A DNA stretch of 64,000 nucleotides from Cadophora sp. MPI-SDFR-AT-0126 (GCA_020747065.1 JAGMVK010000008.1:62001-126000); one strand, 5' to 3'. Positions 12,551 to 23,559 are shown, numbered from the stretch's first letter. Program-made: numbers and translations. Notes: a model not told the origin generated them from the sequence alone.

Positions 12551-14201
12551 ATGAAGGATCTCATGGGAGCTGTTGTCGGAATTCTAGCCTTTGCGTCGTT
12601 GAGTTGTGCTCAATTATCTCTGCCAAATTGCACTGTAAGTTAAATCCGCTGCCTATGTTTGACGGCACCTACTGATGATAGTAGCATGCTTGCTTGGCTT
12701 CCGCACTTCAAAAGTCTCAATGTCTTGCAACAGACCAAGCATGCCTTTGCGCAGATGCCGCTCTTAACACCCAAGTATCAAGCTGTGTCCAATCAACATG
12801 TACTGTAAAAGAACAACTCAGTAAGTCCTCCTTCGCTAACCCTTGGCTTTCCAAATCTAATCAATAGACTAGCGACAATGAATCTTACCTCAATTGCCTG
12901 CTTCGCACCCGTACGGAATAAGACCAGAGTATACAGAAATCTTCGAATAGTATTCTATGCTTTATCTACTCTGTCGATAGCTATTCGCTTTATCTCACGA
13001 TTCATGACAGGCTGTTCTATTTGGTACGATGACTGGACGATAGTCCTGATACTAGTTTGTATTCCCTTTCCCCTTCTAGTATATCTGCTAACTGTTCTGT
13101 GGTTTATGAACACCGCATTAGAAGTCTTCAGTCTCGCCGGACTTGGTAAGGATCACTTATAAGCGCGATATAAAGGTCGCAACTAACTCCATCCTAGTGA
13201 AGCATGGCATTGGGAAAGACATCTGGAAAATCCCTTTCGATTCAATTAGCAAAATTCTCTTCGTTAGTCTCCCTAGAGCTTCTCGCTTTGCTAACTAATA
13301 ATACCGAAGTTCTTTTGGGTTGGAGAGCCAATCTACTTTGCCGAAATATCCCTCCTAAAAATTGCCTTCCTCTTCTTCTACCTACGTATCTTCCCAGGGC
13401 CGAAGTTCAGACGCATTCTTTGGGCGCTCATTTTCGTCAACGCAGTGACAGGTGCCGTTTTTGCGGTCGCGGTTTGTCTCGTTTGCAGTCCAGTCAGCTT
13501 TGTCTGGAATCAGTGGGATACAGAACACTCTGGTCACTGTGGGAACCTTAATGCTATTGCATACTCGAATGCGGGGGTAAGCATTGTTTTGGACATTTTT
13601 ACTCTGACCCTTCCTATGACCCAGATTTGGAAGCTGCAATTGGGTTTAAAGAAGAAAATTGGGATCCTGTTAATGTTTAGTATTGGTGCTTTGTGAGTCT
13701 TCCCTGTTATTGAATCTCGTTTATGGGAACTGATTACGTAGTGTTACCATCGTGAGCATCCTCCGCCTTAAATCTCTGGTCATCATGGCAAATACCACAA
13801 ATCCCACTTGTAGGCCCCCGATCGTTCTTCTAAATCCCAAGCTATATATCGCCCTGACGCTAACCATTTTGTAAGGGGACTTTTTCGAGCCAGCCATCTG
13901 GTCAACGGTCGAACTCGACATCGGTATTATATGCCTCTGCATGCCCAGTTTCCGTGTCATCCTTATCCGCATGTTCCCCCGCTTGGGAACCAGCACTCAC
14001 AACACAACCGTCAACGGAACCACGACCGGTAACCATTCTGGCAGCCGCACGCAAACCGGCAAAGCATTGAAAAATGGTGACGTCAAGACCGGGATCTCGT
14101 GTTCTAGGAATTATGGGGTTGAGTATACGACGAAGCCAACGGACGATGAGTCTAGTTTTGTGCACCTGGTGGAGATAGACGTTGCGCGCGAAGTGGACTA
14201 G
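12551..14201 (+). CDS. CFEM-domain seven-transmembrane receptor (PTH11-like)
   Basis: Seven exons give an uninterrupted 444-aa protein: 12551-12634, 12685-12820, 12873-13145, 13198-13262, 13310-13692, 13742-13809 and 13876-14201; all six introns are GT-AG. Residues 1-20 form a signal peptide (MKDLMGAVVGILAFASLSCA). Residues about 27-83 hold eight cysteines in CFEM order, including HACLASALQKSQC, QACLCAD and the final IACFAPVR. Then come hydrophobic segments with WYDDWT near the first loop, GIGKDIW, EISLLKIAFLFFYLRIF, and NPTWDFFEPAIWSTVELDIG before the last helix. The tail is hydrophilic, rich in Ser/Thr/Asn. This architecture matches fungal PTH11-class receptors, proposed to sense extracellular cues at the plasma membrane and best studied in host-surface recognition. 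The ligand is unknown. The gene is intact and expression is plausible. Confidence 0.93.
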
Positions 14202-14989
14202 GTGCCAGGTTTAATAGAGAGAGGCTATGCGGGGTTAGGGTCTCGTTCTCGACTTCGGACAAACACTGCAGTCGACCTTGTTGATTCAAACATGCCATGG
14301 TTGGATTTATGATCTATGGAAAGTTCTTCTAGGAGAGCTGATTTGTAAAAGCATGGAAGGCGTAAAGCCTTCACCTCATGTATATATACCTAGTACTCTC
14401 ACTCTCCTCTAGAAAAAGTGAGGCACGTAAATGGATCAAATTTTGCACGCGGAGCCTTTAGGATCTCCATTTAAGATTTAATTGTATCCTCTACATATTC
14501 TTCCTCGTTATCCTTCTATTCTCTAGCGTTTGTCGTCCTTCTTTTCTTCTGTTCCGCAGCCTTAGTCGTCAACACTCGCTCACGGCGCAGCTGACGCGTC
14601 TGACACGCGTCTTCCCCCTCCATTTCTCCCTAAGCCTTCCCTCAACGAAAGTAGAATAGTTAAATCTGGTTCTTCGAACTCTTCCTTCGAAATCGGCTTC
14701 CTCTGCCTCTCAGCGAAACTCTCTAGCACAAGTACTCGTTGAGATCTCGGGATGAAGGCACGAGTCATGCACTGGCACTGGTTCCCACGATTCCCCACAG
14801 TACATAGGGCTGGCAATTGAAGTTGAATTTTTCGAATTTTTCGAACGAAACTTGAATTGACTGAATTGAATATTCGTATCTACGATTCTAGGAATTCTGA
14901 CCTTTGATTCATTAGATTCGAAGCTTTTAAAACTCGATTCAAAGGATTCATTGAATCAGCCCTAAAGGGGCACGCGTCGGAATAAGGGG
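14202..14989. other. Intergenic region with TTCGAA-rich low-complexity patch
   Basis: No gene is supported. From about 14815 to 14960 the sequence is a degenerate run of TTCGAA, TTGAATT and GATTC words (for example TTTTTCGAATTTTTCGAACG). The pattern looks like expanded simple sequence rather than coding DNA. Confidence 0.4.
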
Positions 14990-15660
14990 CCAGATCGGGG
15001 ACTACAGAAGTCTCACTAATCCGAATTAGGTAAAAAAAGGTGCGTTTTACGCGTTGTAATACGGGCTTTCGGGATTACTAACTTTTATAAGTTTATAATA
15101 ATTACGCGTCGCGATGCACGCGTTCGAAATCGACGCGGGAATGCGGGCCGGGGGGTGGAATATGAGGCAAGCGAGCCTCGGCGCACCCCACGGAAATCGG
15201 AAATCCTAAAATAATTGCTAGCGTACTTTTAAAAAGTGCATTTTATAGAGATTTTTCCGTTGATTCTAACGCGCTACGAATTACTAAGATCGAGCGAGAT
15301 TTACTCGAGTTGAGTTAGAGGGGAAGAGAGAGTCGGAATTTGAGGCCGCGCTAAGCTAGAATAAGGAACTTATGTAATTATCCGATTGAGACGATTTTTT
15401 ATGCGTTAGAATCAGCACGATTCGGGCTCTCGAACGCGCTAAAAACCACTAAATTCTATAAGAGGGGGGCTCGGGGGTAGGGGGTTGGAATAAGAGGCCG
15501 AGTCGTGTCGGAATTAGAGGCCGCGCTAAGCTAAATTTGTCAACGTAGTAAGAAATTATCGGATTTACATAAAACTTTTATCTTTAGAATCAACGAATTT
15601 AGCGCTCTTCGAATCACTAAAAACCTCTAAAAACGATAAGAGATTACTAATAATATCTTA
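14990..15660. repeat. Degenerate tandem repeat array, period about 175-190 bp
   Basis: Related segments recur. GTCGGAATTTGAGGCCGCGC at 15332 is repeated as GTCGGAATTAGAGGCCGCGC at 15507, each followed by CTAAGCTA and, further on, an ATTATCSGA word. An earlier relative starts with GGAATATGAGGC near 15157. G-rich boxes (CGGGGGGTGG, CTCGGGGGTAGGGGG) precede the units. Each unit also carries a GTTAGAATC or TTAGAATCAACG word and a CGAATCACTAA-type word. No coding frame is seen. It could be a satellite or the internal repeats of an unknown element. Confidence 0.55.
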
Positions 15661-16384
15661 AAGTGATTCTTCTCTCCTTTAATATATAATCTCTCGTACG
15701 AATTAAATATAAAGAATATATTTAATTTAATAAGATACCTAAATAGTTAAGACGTAATAGCCTTATTTTATTAAACTCTTAATTAAATTAATAGAATCCT
15801 TCTTTTTATATTTTTTTTATCTTATAATAAAATAATATCCTAAGAAATTATATAATAAAATTCAAACCTTACAAGGTACTTGTCGGTTCACCCGGTGATA
15901 TATCACACATAATAAACAAGTGAACTCGAAATCAGGTTAATCCAGTATATTCAAGTTGTCTTTTCCTCGAGAGGGGGGAGGTCCGGTATATATCCTCCCT
16001 CCCGAAACCCTCCCGAAACCCCTCCGACAGGGGGGTGGCACACTGCCCGGATCCTCCCTGCCGTCGTATGGCTCCTGCGGACCAACAGTACTACTATATC
16101 TCTACCCTCCGTATATTAAACTCAGGCGTATCGTCGATACACGTGACTCTAAGAGCCTCGCTATACATGTCCTCGATCGAGTCGTGTTCTAATTTAATAA
16201 GTTATTAATTATTTCTTAAGAAGTAAATTATACGAATAACTTACGATAATTCTTTAAATTTAATTCTTTAATTAAATAGTCAACTTGATTATTTAAGCGA
16301 TCGACTATTAAGGTTAGTTTTATTTTTTATATAACAAGAGTTATAACTTACTCTTATAATAAGATCTTGAATATAGGTATAAAT
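15661..16384. other. AT-rich block with a GC island at about 15950-16190
   Basis: The flanks are AT-rich and probably RIP-affected. The GC island has CCCGAAACCC repeated in tandem, and a TATA-like stretch, and could be an LTR fragment. No protein homology was recognised. Confidence 0.35.
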
Positions 16385-16787
16385 TGTCACGAACCGCCTA
16401 GGAGCCCTTGGCTCCTAGGGTAAGAAATGGCCAGGGACCTTAGGCTCAGGAGGCAGCCGCTCCCAGGAGGACTCTAGGGTCAGAGGGCAGATTAGCACCT
16501 GATTCACGCGACCGGGCCTCACGTGATGTGCTAGCCTGCTAGACAGGCTTACGGGCGCGCGTGCTCTGCAAGACGTCTTGCACAGCTTGCACTAGAAATC
16601 GAAGTTCTATATAAGTAGAGTAGTTTCTTAAGTAGTAGAGCTTCGTGCTCAAATTCATATAGTAGTTTAACTATTACTTGTAACGTCTCAATTCCTATTG
16701 AGAACCCGTCTTATTTACTTTGCTTCATAGCTGATACTAACCAACCGACCTGTTGACCCGTACCAGTCAGAACCCAGGAAAGTTACA
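16385..16787 (+). mobile_element. Solo LTR, gypsy type, same family as 6228-6713
   Basis: It starts TGTCACGAACCGCC and ends AAAGTTACA (403 bp). It aligns along its length with 6228-6713, sharing CTAGGAGCC, GTCAGAGGGCA, CACGTGAT, GAAGTTCTATATAA and the terminal GACCTGTTGACC/GTACCAGTCAGAACC block. It lacks about 80 bp present in that copy. Flanks TAAAT and AGCGG do not match, so no target duplication remains. No internal region is attached. Confidence 0.78.
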
Positions 16788-17520
16788 AGCGGAATCTAGG
16801 GGTGGGCGAAATGGTGGAGTGGGACATTATCATTTATTAATAAGGCGGCCTTGTTCACGAACAGTTATGTATATACTTGAAGATTCTACGGGAATAAAAA
16901 CTCATTCGTGACTGGGGTCTCTATTTAAGTTATTAGTCGATGGGGTGTCCTCATTCGTGAATGGAGAATATTCGTGGGTGGACTAGAACACATGCTGAAT
17001 CATCCCCAATCATTCCTAAATCATCCCCCTCAATCAACCCCTTCTATCAACCATCCCGTAAAGCGAGATTCCGAGCACAGCCGATACGAATCTACCCACA
17101 TGGGTCCGCCCGTTTTGATTTACTCTCAAGTCTTGTTTTGATAACAATGCCTCCGAGCGCGCAAATACAGACAGCCTGGTTGGACTTCCGGATCACAATT
17201 ACTACCACGCCTCAAGAGGTAAAGGGGCCACTATACGGATATCCTCTGATCCCCCTATTTGCTTGCGGCTTTCGCATCGACACGATCTCTCAACTTGGCC
17301 CTCGATCGTCAGAAGTCATAATCCAGTACGAATAGCTTGACCTCGGAGGTTACATTAATATTGACGAAACAAAACCAATGCCCGAAGATTTCTAGAGAAT
17401 TCTAGTCGCGGGACGTGGTCTTGGACGGTTCGGACGTACCGTCTTGGCATGCCCGAGACTTCCTTTATTGTATCCACCATCCCACTGTGATGGGTGATAT
17501 CAACACTAACCGGGTCGTCG
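16788..17520. other. Unassigned region
   Basis: A 124-codon frame at 16961-17335 has no recognisable domain. Sequence from 17400 to 17520 may be the upstream part of the HET relic described next, but it is too decayed to read with confidence. Confidence 0.3.
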
Positions 17521-17534
17521 CTTAATACAAAGGT

Positions 17535-17740
17535 GAGTCCTCAATCCTCGTTGAGTTCTTGCAAAGGGTGCAGAATGTCATCTGGAACCGGGAATTCTTT
17601 GTGTCTAAGCAGAATGAATGGATGGGATTAGCTCCTCCTATGGCTGCACAAGTCTGGGATACCATTTGCATCTTATACGGTTATGGTGTTCTTGTTATCC
17701 TACGACCCCAGCAAGATTCGGATGAGGGAAATAAACACCT
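17535..17740 (+). pseudogene. HET (heterokaryon incompatibility) protein remnant, C-terminal part
   Basis: The frame beginning near 17559 reads RVQNVIWNREFFVSKQNEWM, then GLAPPMAAQVWDTICILYGY, then GVLVILRPQ. That order (WNRRFF, GLAP, GD.ICIL.G...PVVLRP) is typical of the region after the HET domain in fungal HET proteins. These proteins mediate nonself recognition and cell death on hyphal fusion. Only about 65 residues survive. The expected YxLVGExY block is absent and no HET domain core is seen upstream, so this is a relic. Confidence 0.62.
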
Positions 17741-18059
17741 TCCGTCCCTGAGATCGCGTCTTCTCTTCTTCTCTCCTTAGTTTAGAATCCTCTATAAGGT
17801 CAATCTAATAGTAGTTTATCCGCGAATTTGGCCGCGCGTCACACTGCCAGTTTATCAGTATCCTAGCGTATATATCTGCAATTGGGAGATAGATATCACC
17901 ACTTCTAATATAGTAAGGAGACTCGGGGGACTTGCAAAGCACAGAGGTAGACAAAGTTACAGAGGATTCTAAGGCGCACTTTACGGTGAAAGTTGGGTTT
18001 TGTTTTTCGTCGCCGCGTTCATGTCAACATCTTTGAAGCCAAGTCAAGTCACAGTCTAC

Positions 18060-18569
18060 TTTCTCGCTGCATGTACCTAGATTGGAGGTACCAGATGCCA
18101 TTCTATATGTCAGATTTGTTGAAGGTTGCCTGAATACAATAGGTGTATCGCGAGCCTCACATCGGCCGATTTCCAACCAGGGGAAAAGTAGATATCGTAG
18201 CCGCTGGCTGGAGGTTCGAAGAATAATCCCGCACTGATCGCTGAGCTACCACCAATTGTGCATCCACCATAGGCGTTCACCAACGGACCCCAAGTGAGGT
18301 TTCCTCCATTGATCGACTCTAGCGAGGCTCGTCACAGAAAGTCCCAGAGACCCAGGCCTGCTTTTGTTAGACTGGACGATAAAATTTGGAGCTGGACGCA
18401 CTGATCTTCGAGCATTAAGACCACTACTAGTGGCGGCATAGGAAGGGCCCCCTATCTCAAGCAGGGCTTTTAAGCCCCGCCTCCGCCATCCGAGCAGTAA
18501 CTCAGACATTTTGACTGGGACAGCTGTCCACACTAGAAGTCGTCGTGACAGATCCACCAGCCAACCCAC
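18060..18569 (-). pseudogene. GMC oxidoreductase fragment
   Basis: GMC flavoenzymes oxidise alcohols or sugars using FAD. On the minus strand, LKALLEIGGPSYAATSSG near 18475-18420 resembles the FAD-binding motif after the Rossmann glycine loop. Further on, in another frame, near 18255-18140, TIGGSSAISAGLFFEPPAS is followed by YFSPGWKSADV, the family's signature region. Frames change between the blocks. The N-terminal GxGxxG and the C-terminal catalytic His region are missing. It is a broken remnant, possibly of the cellobiose dehydrogenase-like subgroup. Confidence 0.68.
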
Positions 18570-19049
18570 TAAAAGTCATCAAAAGACCCTCCCGCCTCTC
18601 CTTTATAGGCCAGAAGAGGGATCTTTCCGTAGAACCACGCCAGGGTGCCTAAATATCCCCCAATATTTTCTTAATCTGCCAGGCAGAATCCTATGATGAT
18701 AAAACCCAGCAATGGGGACGTGCCTAATCCATAAAAGTGGATAGCTGTGATGGTGGGGATGCGTAAAAGTACATATCGGACTGCGCTGACGGACCCTTGA
18801 GAAATCTAGCGCTTTCAAGCCTATCATTATATGTTGCACGTGAGGCACGTATTTAGCCTGAAATCCGAAGAAAGGGCTGTAACAGAAGTGCAATGAGGAC
18901 AGCAGTACTTTCGCTCATTAACTCAATCTTTAAAAGCTAGTACAATGCTTTAAACATAGTCAAAGCACCTTATCTCTCCTTTTTAATTAATCAAAAGGCG
19001 TTCACATAGAGCAATTGTACTAGAGTAAACCTTATTGAATCTTTATGGA

Positions 19050-19330
19050 AATCTCCCTAAGTACAAAGCGGATCAATACGCCAAAATCTTAGCTAAATCG
19101 ATCATCATGCTTCCCCGATCAACTCTCCGCACCATCTCCCAAACCTCCCTTCCGCCCCAGCAACTCCTCATAGGTCCTGCTCTCTATAGCCCTGCAATTT
19201 CCAATAACCAGAATCCTATCTGCGCTCCTAACAATTCCCATCTGGTGCGTTACACTTACTCGCTGCGTGCTTTGCTCAAAAAGAGCAGCCGAAAAATTGG
19301 ATCGAATGCGTCAAGAAGGTGCGTCAGACC
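19050..19330 (-). pseudogene. ABC transporter ATPase C-terminal remnant
   Basis: A minus-strand frame reads QRVSVTHQMGIVRSADRILV, then IGNCRAIESRTYEELLGRKG. This is the H-loop (VTHQ) and following strand of an exporter-type ABC ATPase, where ADRI.V...G.IE..TYEELL is usual. The upstream signature and Walker motifs are absent. It is unrelated to the PDR relic at the window start: the motif is of ABC-B/C type. Confidence 0.6.
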
Positions 19331-19655
19331 CTAAGTAACGGGTCAGCCTTTGTCCATGTTTTACTGCTCCCCGCCTAGAGTTTGACCGGATGAAACGAAA
19401 AGAGTAGCAATACCTATACAGCAATACTAACCCTCCCTCTTGGTGCAATCGGCGCTCATGTGATAGATGCAGATAAACATATGTCGAGTAGATTCCGAGA
19501 ATCAGGAGGGCGGTGCACGAGGCTGCGAAGACAAGGCAGCCGTTTGGGTGTCGCAAACGGCACGAGGCTTCCGTTCCGGAGCGTACATTTCCAACTAGAG
19601 GTTCGTGCTCCGTATATGGTGGCGGAGGAGACTCCTCTCGAGGCATAGGTGCCAT
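19311..19655 (-). CDS. Putative small single-pass membrane protein (hypothetical)
   Basis: The frame starts MAPMPREESPPPPYTEHEPL, has a hydrophobic segment (CLVFAASCTALLILGIYSTYVYLHL, about residues 39-63) and ends LGSDAPS. A GT-AG intron (19431-19375, donor GTTAGT) is possible and keeps the frame, giving about 95 rather than 114 aa. The PPPPY motif could bind a WW domain; that is inference. It may be the N-terminal stub of a larger protein whose ectodomain is lost, as in UstYa-like proteins. It overlaps the neighbouring ABC relic slightly, so it may not be a real gene. Confidence 0.35.
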   Translation of the reverse strand: MAPMPREESPPPPYTEHEPLVGNVRSGTEASCRLRHPNGCLVFAASCTALLILGIYSTYVYLHLSHERRLHQEGGLVLLYRYCYSFRFIRSNSRRGAVKHGQRLTRYLGSDAPS

Positions 19656-19918
19656 ATTTGCACATCTACCGGATGATCACTCGATCATGAAGCAAGACAA
19701 AGAAGCTGGTGGTGGGGCGAGGTGAAGGAGGCTAACGTTGCTTGGCCCTGCAGATGTGCCGACCAATGAGAACTATCTATAATTGCAATAGACGTCATTC
19801 GAGCATTCCATGCAGTTATCAGGTGTTTGCACTCGAACTCTCCCGGCGTCTGCTTTATATGTTTCCGATTTTGCCTAAGATATGGCCGTCATTTGTGATG
19901 AATTAATCATATGAGAGG

Positions 19919-20110
19919 TGTTACAACTCTAGCTCCCGGTGCTAAGCATGTGAAAATATGACTGATGCATCATGTGTTGGTCACATGATCAAGTCATAGG
20001 GTAGAGGCATTTCTACCTGATCTTTAGTACTGGAGCCTCCTGGAGCCTATCTTTTAGATCCCTATATAAGCATCCCTAACCACACTCTCAATACACAAAT
20101 ATCTCTTCTC
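19919..20110 (+). mobile_element. LTR-like dispersed repeat, copy A
   Basis: This block shares with 46747-46890 and 56004-56160 a TGTTA start, repeated TCACATGAT words, GGCATTTCT, a TGGAGCCT block, a TATATAAGCATC promoter-like motif and TCTCAATAC. The layout (TG start, TATA box, short 5' leader) suggests LTRs of one retrotransposon family. The 3' end is not defined. Confidence 0.5.
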
Positions 20111-20406
20111 TTTTTCTTTACCGTTAGATTCCTGTATTTAGGAAATCCAAATTGAATAAGTTTTGTGACGGCACGTACAGGCTATGTCAAAGGAGGCCCA
20201 ATAAAGGGGGAAGAAGTCTTTGATCCTGTAGATAACTGCCTATAAACGAGGATATTAAGCTAGAGAGAGAAGAAGAGAGAGTGAGAGAGGGATTGATTGA
20301 TTGACTCGTACACGGTTCCAGCCATCCGTTTGGACAGCTATGCCGGAATGGCCCAGCTTTGGCACCAGTTGCCGAACTGCGTCTACCTCAGTAAACTCAC
20401 CTCACT

Positions 20407-21560
20407 TCATCCAGAGCGTCTCCGGACAGGCAGATCTGAGAGGGAAATTCTCCCTGTCCCCTTCTTATCAATGAGGGGCTCGGCTATCGAGTTCACATGG
20501 TGTTTCCCTATTAAAACGATCATCAGAGCCCTCCCTTCGCGACAAGATTCATCCATATTATATATGTTCTGCTTGATTCCTTGCTCCTGAACGTCCTTCT
20601 GGAACGCGTCGAACCACGCGTTAAGCACTGGTTTTGTTGCCCCGTCCATTCTTACGGACTGAATTCGTCGCCCAATAACAACTGTAAGATGTGGATGTCG
20701 TTGAATGAATCGTGGAACCCAGTTTTTGCCAAGGGTATATCGTGGTGGGAGTTTAAGGGAGTCAAGTGAGGGGTTTATCAAAATCGTAGGTTCGTTTCGT
20801 ACGGATCTCTTCTGCTATTTCCTTCAACAACTGATGCCCTGGAGAATAACCACTGATCGTCAATTCTTTAATCCGCTTAAGAAGAACATTCTCTTGTGCG
20901 CATGAAAGTTTCTGTTGTTGCTGGCGCGCTTGTGGACGCGACGAACCTCCGTTGACGCGACGTGTCAGTGTACTACGGGTTAAATTAAAGACTTGTGCAG
21001 CTTTATACAAGGTTTTATACTGGCCACTTTTAACACTATCAAGAGCTTTAGTGATTCGAGACTCTAATTTAGCCGTCGTAGGGTTTTAAGTAGGGAAAAT
21101 ACGATATATTCGGAAGAAAGGGGTTGAGGGGGTTGGGGAAAGGCTGCTTGCGGAGTAGGGGCAGTAGGAGGGAAGGGAGAGGAGAACAGATGTCTACTTT
21201 GGTTATGCAGTAGGTGGAAGGGCCTGCTTGGGACCTGATCCCCAATGTCTTCGGGAATACATGAGAGGTTTTTAGGGGAAGTATGTTAGGGCTTGGCTAG
21301 TACAGTCCCTTCAGGGCACTTTGTGCTCCTGCCTTCCTTATTTTTTTACTCTCAGACTTTGTATATAAGACCCCACCTCACCGGATCGCTAGGCCTGAGG
21401 GTCCTAGCTGTGCTACTATAGTCATCGACTTACACAGCACGTTAAAAGGAATCAATCAATCAATCAATCAATCAGCCGTCGTAGTGCCTTTTTTTGCGTA
21501 CCATTGTTGAGTTGTTTTAGTTAAAAGAGGGTAGTCCCCCGCATTCCGTTGCGTTACGCC
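20407..21560 (-). pseudogene. pogo/Tigger-like transposase, N-terminal half, interrupted by an insertion
   Basis: The minus strand reads a Psq/CENP-B type DNA-binding N-terminus: KLESRITKAL, then YKAAQVFNLTRSTLTRRVNG near 21010-20950, then a second helical domain ending IQRHP. The first catalytic Asp is in IYNMDES near 20545. Beyond that the DDE domain is lost; unrelated sequence runs to 20407. An ATG near 21505 precedes a run of seven A's that puts the start one base out of frame. A 392-bp insertion (21082-21473) splits the N-terminal coding region. Residues SLKLPPRYTLGKNWVPRFI join two frames near 20765. It is inactive. Confidence 0.75.
21082..21473 (+). mobile_element. 392-bp retro-insertion with (AATC)n tail and 11-bp target duplication
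   Basis: The segment is flanked by the direct repeat AGCCGTCGTAG (21071-21081 and 21474-21484) and ends in six AATC units. Removing it rejoins the pogo-like transposase reading frame. It has a TATA-like TTTGTATATAAGACCCC near 21360 and no reading frame. A simple-repeat tail plus a long target duplication is the hallmark of target-primed reverse transcription (SINE or 5'-truncated LINE). Confidence 0.72.
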
Positions 21561-21573
21561 ACGACTAACGTTA

Positions 21574-23398
21574 ACGTCTCAACCCCCCCCCCCCTCCTTT
21601 TCGCCCACCCCCGCCTTTCGCCCACCTCGCTTAATTCTAGCACTTCCTATTCAAGACTTAATAACTCTATATTGCCTCAACTTCTATACAAGAAACTATA
21701 GAATCTGAATCTCCTTCTGATTCTGATTCTGTAGGTACAATTTGACGATCTCCAGCTGCGATTTGAGCCTCCCGAATAGCACGTGTTATCACAAACTTAG
21801 AATTTGGACTAGTTTGGACTTTCCTCCTTTTCTTTGGCTTCAGCTGTTCCAGCCTCTCTTCTAGCTCTCGAATCTTCATATTTGACTTCCCTAATTCGTA
21901 ATCCTTTTCGTCAATTCCTTTTACAATCTTTATAAAAAGTAAACGTTGCGTTGGAAGTTGATCCTGTGACCGGCTCGGCAGAGTCCGTATCTGTAAGTAG
22001 ATATCTTTCCTGACCTTTAGAGTATATAACTGAATTGAAGTACTGGAAACCTCCGGAGGTAGTGCTGGTACGTCTTGAGACTCTTGGAGAGGTGTAGTTG
22101 TCGATCGATTACTATTTTCCAATAGTAATGGGCTCATCAAGGGTTTAGCTACAGATACTGGCCATAATCCACTGGTTCTCCACCTAGCTTTGATATTAGA
22201 AGGAGTAATACTCTCTTGACGTGCCTTCTGGTAGTAAACGAGGAAATTACGCTTACTAATTGGTGTAGAATCAAGTAAGGAACTCAATTTCCGAGCTCTT
22301 TCCGGTAAGCACGCTTGAGTGCAGAGAAAATCAACAAATCCAAAGGTTGTAAGACGTGTGACGTATATACAGGTAAAAACAAAAGGTATATATTATGATT
22401 AAGGCACTTCCAAAGGAATTCCGTAGTCTCGTAGCTCCTATAGCCGTCTAGGATAAGGAGTCTTGCTGAATGATCACGTGGTTCCGTCTGAGGGATAAAC
22501 ACCTTCTCTAGCCACTTAAGAGCCGTCTTATCAGTCGTCCACCTATTATCAGTTGCGGTAAAGTTCCATTTATCGAATATGTCTAATTGAGACAGAAACT
22601 ATTACTGTTGGACCGATTTTCCCTTGTAAATTGCCGCAGATTCTGTAGAAACTCCAATTGCAGAGATACACTCAATAATTGACGTCCAAGTACGTGAACC
22701 TAGTTGTTTTCCTTGAACCTTACGCTTTCCGGCATGCCCTATAACAAATACATTAAGGCCGTAGCCTTCTATAATACCGGTTTCGTCTATGTTCTATCGT
22801 TAGCTGGCTGGAATGGCTCTGATAGCTAGAATCTCCAATTTTTAGAACCAGGGCCTAATAACTTTAGAATAAGCGTTATTGACACATATAGAATCAACGT
22901 AAATTTGCTTCTTGGTCTTTAGAATAGGGTTGCGTGCTAGAAATCGTGATATCTAGCGTTTTCCGAGTGGTAGGTAGTCCCCTTGAAGAGTAAGAAGCCT
23001 CTGTCCAAAAACCCTAATCTGTACATACGTAACTCCACGACCAAGAGACTCTTGAGTTAAAATCCAATTGGTTAATCGATTCTCTATTATCGTAGGTAGC
23101 CTTTATAAATGACTAGCGCCTTCCTAGCGTAGTAGAGTAGTTGTGTTACGATCACGAAGTGTAGACCTTAGAATACCCCACTCAAGCGATGCCTTTCGTA
23201 AAGACTTGCCATTTGCGATCTCCGCAAGTATACACACAACGTCGTACTCAGTCTACTCAGGCTTCATAATAAGAATAATTCAGATTCCAAATTTCAAAAG
23301 AATTGGTTAGGAAATAAGAGAGTTAATAATTATTTAAGTTGGTAGGTAGGAGTGGCGGTGAGTTAAGCGAGGGTGGGCGGAATGGGGGGGTGAGACGT
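21574..23398 (-). mobile_element. pogo/Fot1-like DNA transposon, about 1825 bp, defective
   Basis: The element starts ACGTCTCAACCCCC and ends GGGGGGTGAGACGT, with TA on both sides (21572-21573 and 23399-23400). Its transposase is on the minus strand with several stops. MKPEQTEYDVV lies near 23265 and a CENP-B type DNA-binding region follows. The catalytic triad is visible as NIDETGI (about 22790), LILDGYRSYETTEF (about 22460) and VLQPLDLLIFSALKR (about 22340). Two long open pieces remain (22284-22502 and 21667-22287); the latter carries the C-terminal tail and a coiled-coil-like stretch. It is a sibling of 44377-46210. Poly-C and poly-G tracts disrupt the terminal repeats. Confidence 0.87.
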
Positions 23399-23400
23399 TA

Positions 23401-23556
23401 GTCTTTCTTGTATGCGATCTCGAATGCTGAGAGAATCCCTCTTAACTCGGCTGCGTAGACAGTGACCTCTGACGCTTGGCCCAGGTATGACCGATGTGTG
23501 ATGGAGCCATCGGCCGTCACCAGGACGGGATCGCTGACTATATACCCAGTCTCAAT
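23401..23556 (-). pseudogene. LINE RNase H-domain fragment
   Basis: A minus-strand frame reads VLVTADGSITHRSYLGQASE, then VTVYAAELRGILSAFEIAYK. The DGS and AELRGI parts fit the first Asp and Glu of the RNase H domain found in Tad-like LINE ORF2. The reading breaks at the pogo element on one side and at piggyBac-like sequence on the other. It is a short relic trapped between other transposons. Confidence 0.7.
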
Positions 23557-23559
23557 CAG

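Noticed and set aside
8365..14201. Secondary-metabolite cluster formed by the P450 and neighbours
   Set aside because: No backbone enzyme (PKS, NRPS, terpene cyclase), transporter or pathway regulator is present nearby.
20407..23398. CRISPR array or bacterial-type defence cassette
   Set aside because: Repeats here are transposon ends, not spaced direct repeats, and the window is clearly fungal.
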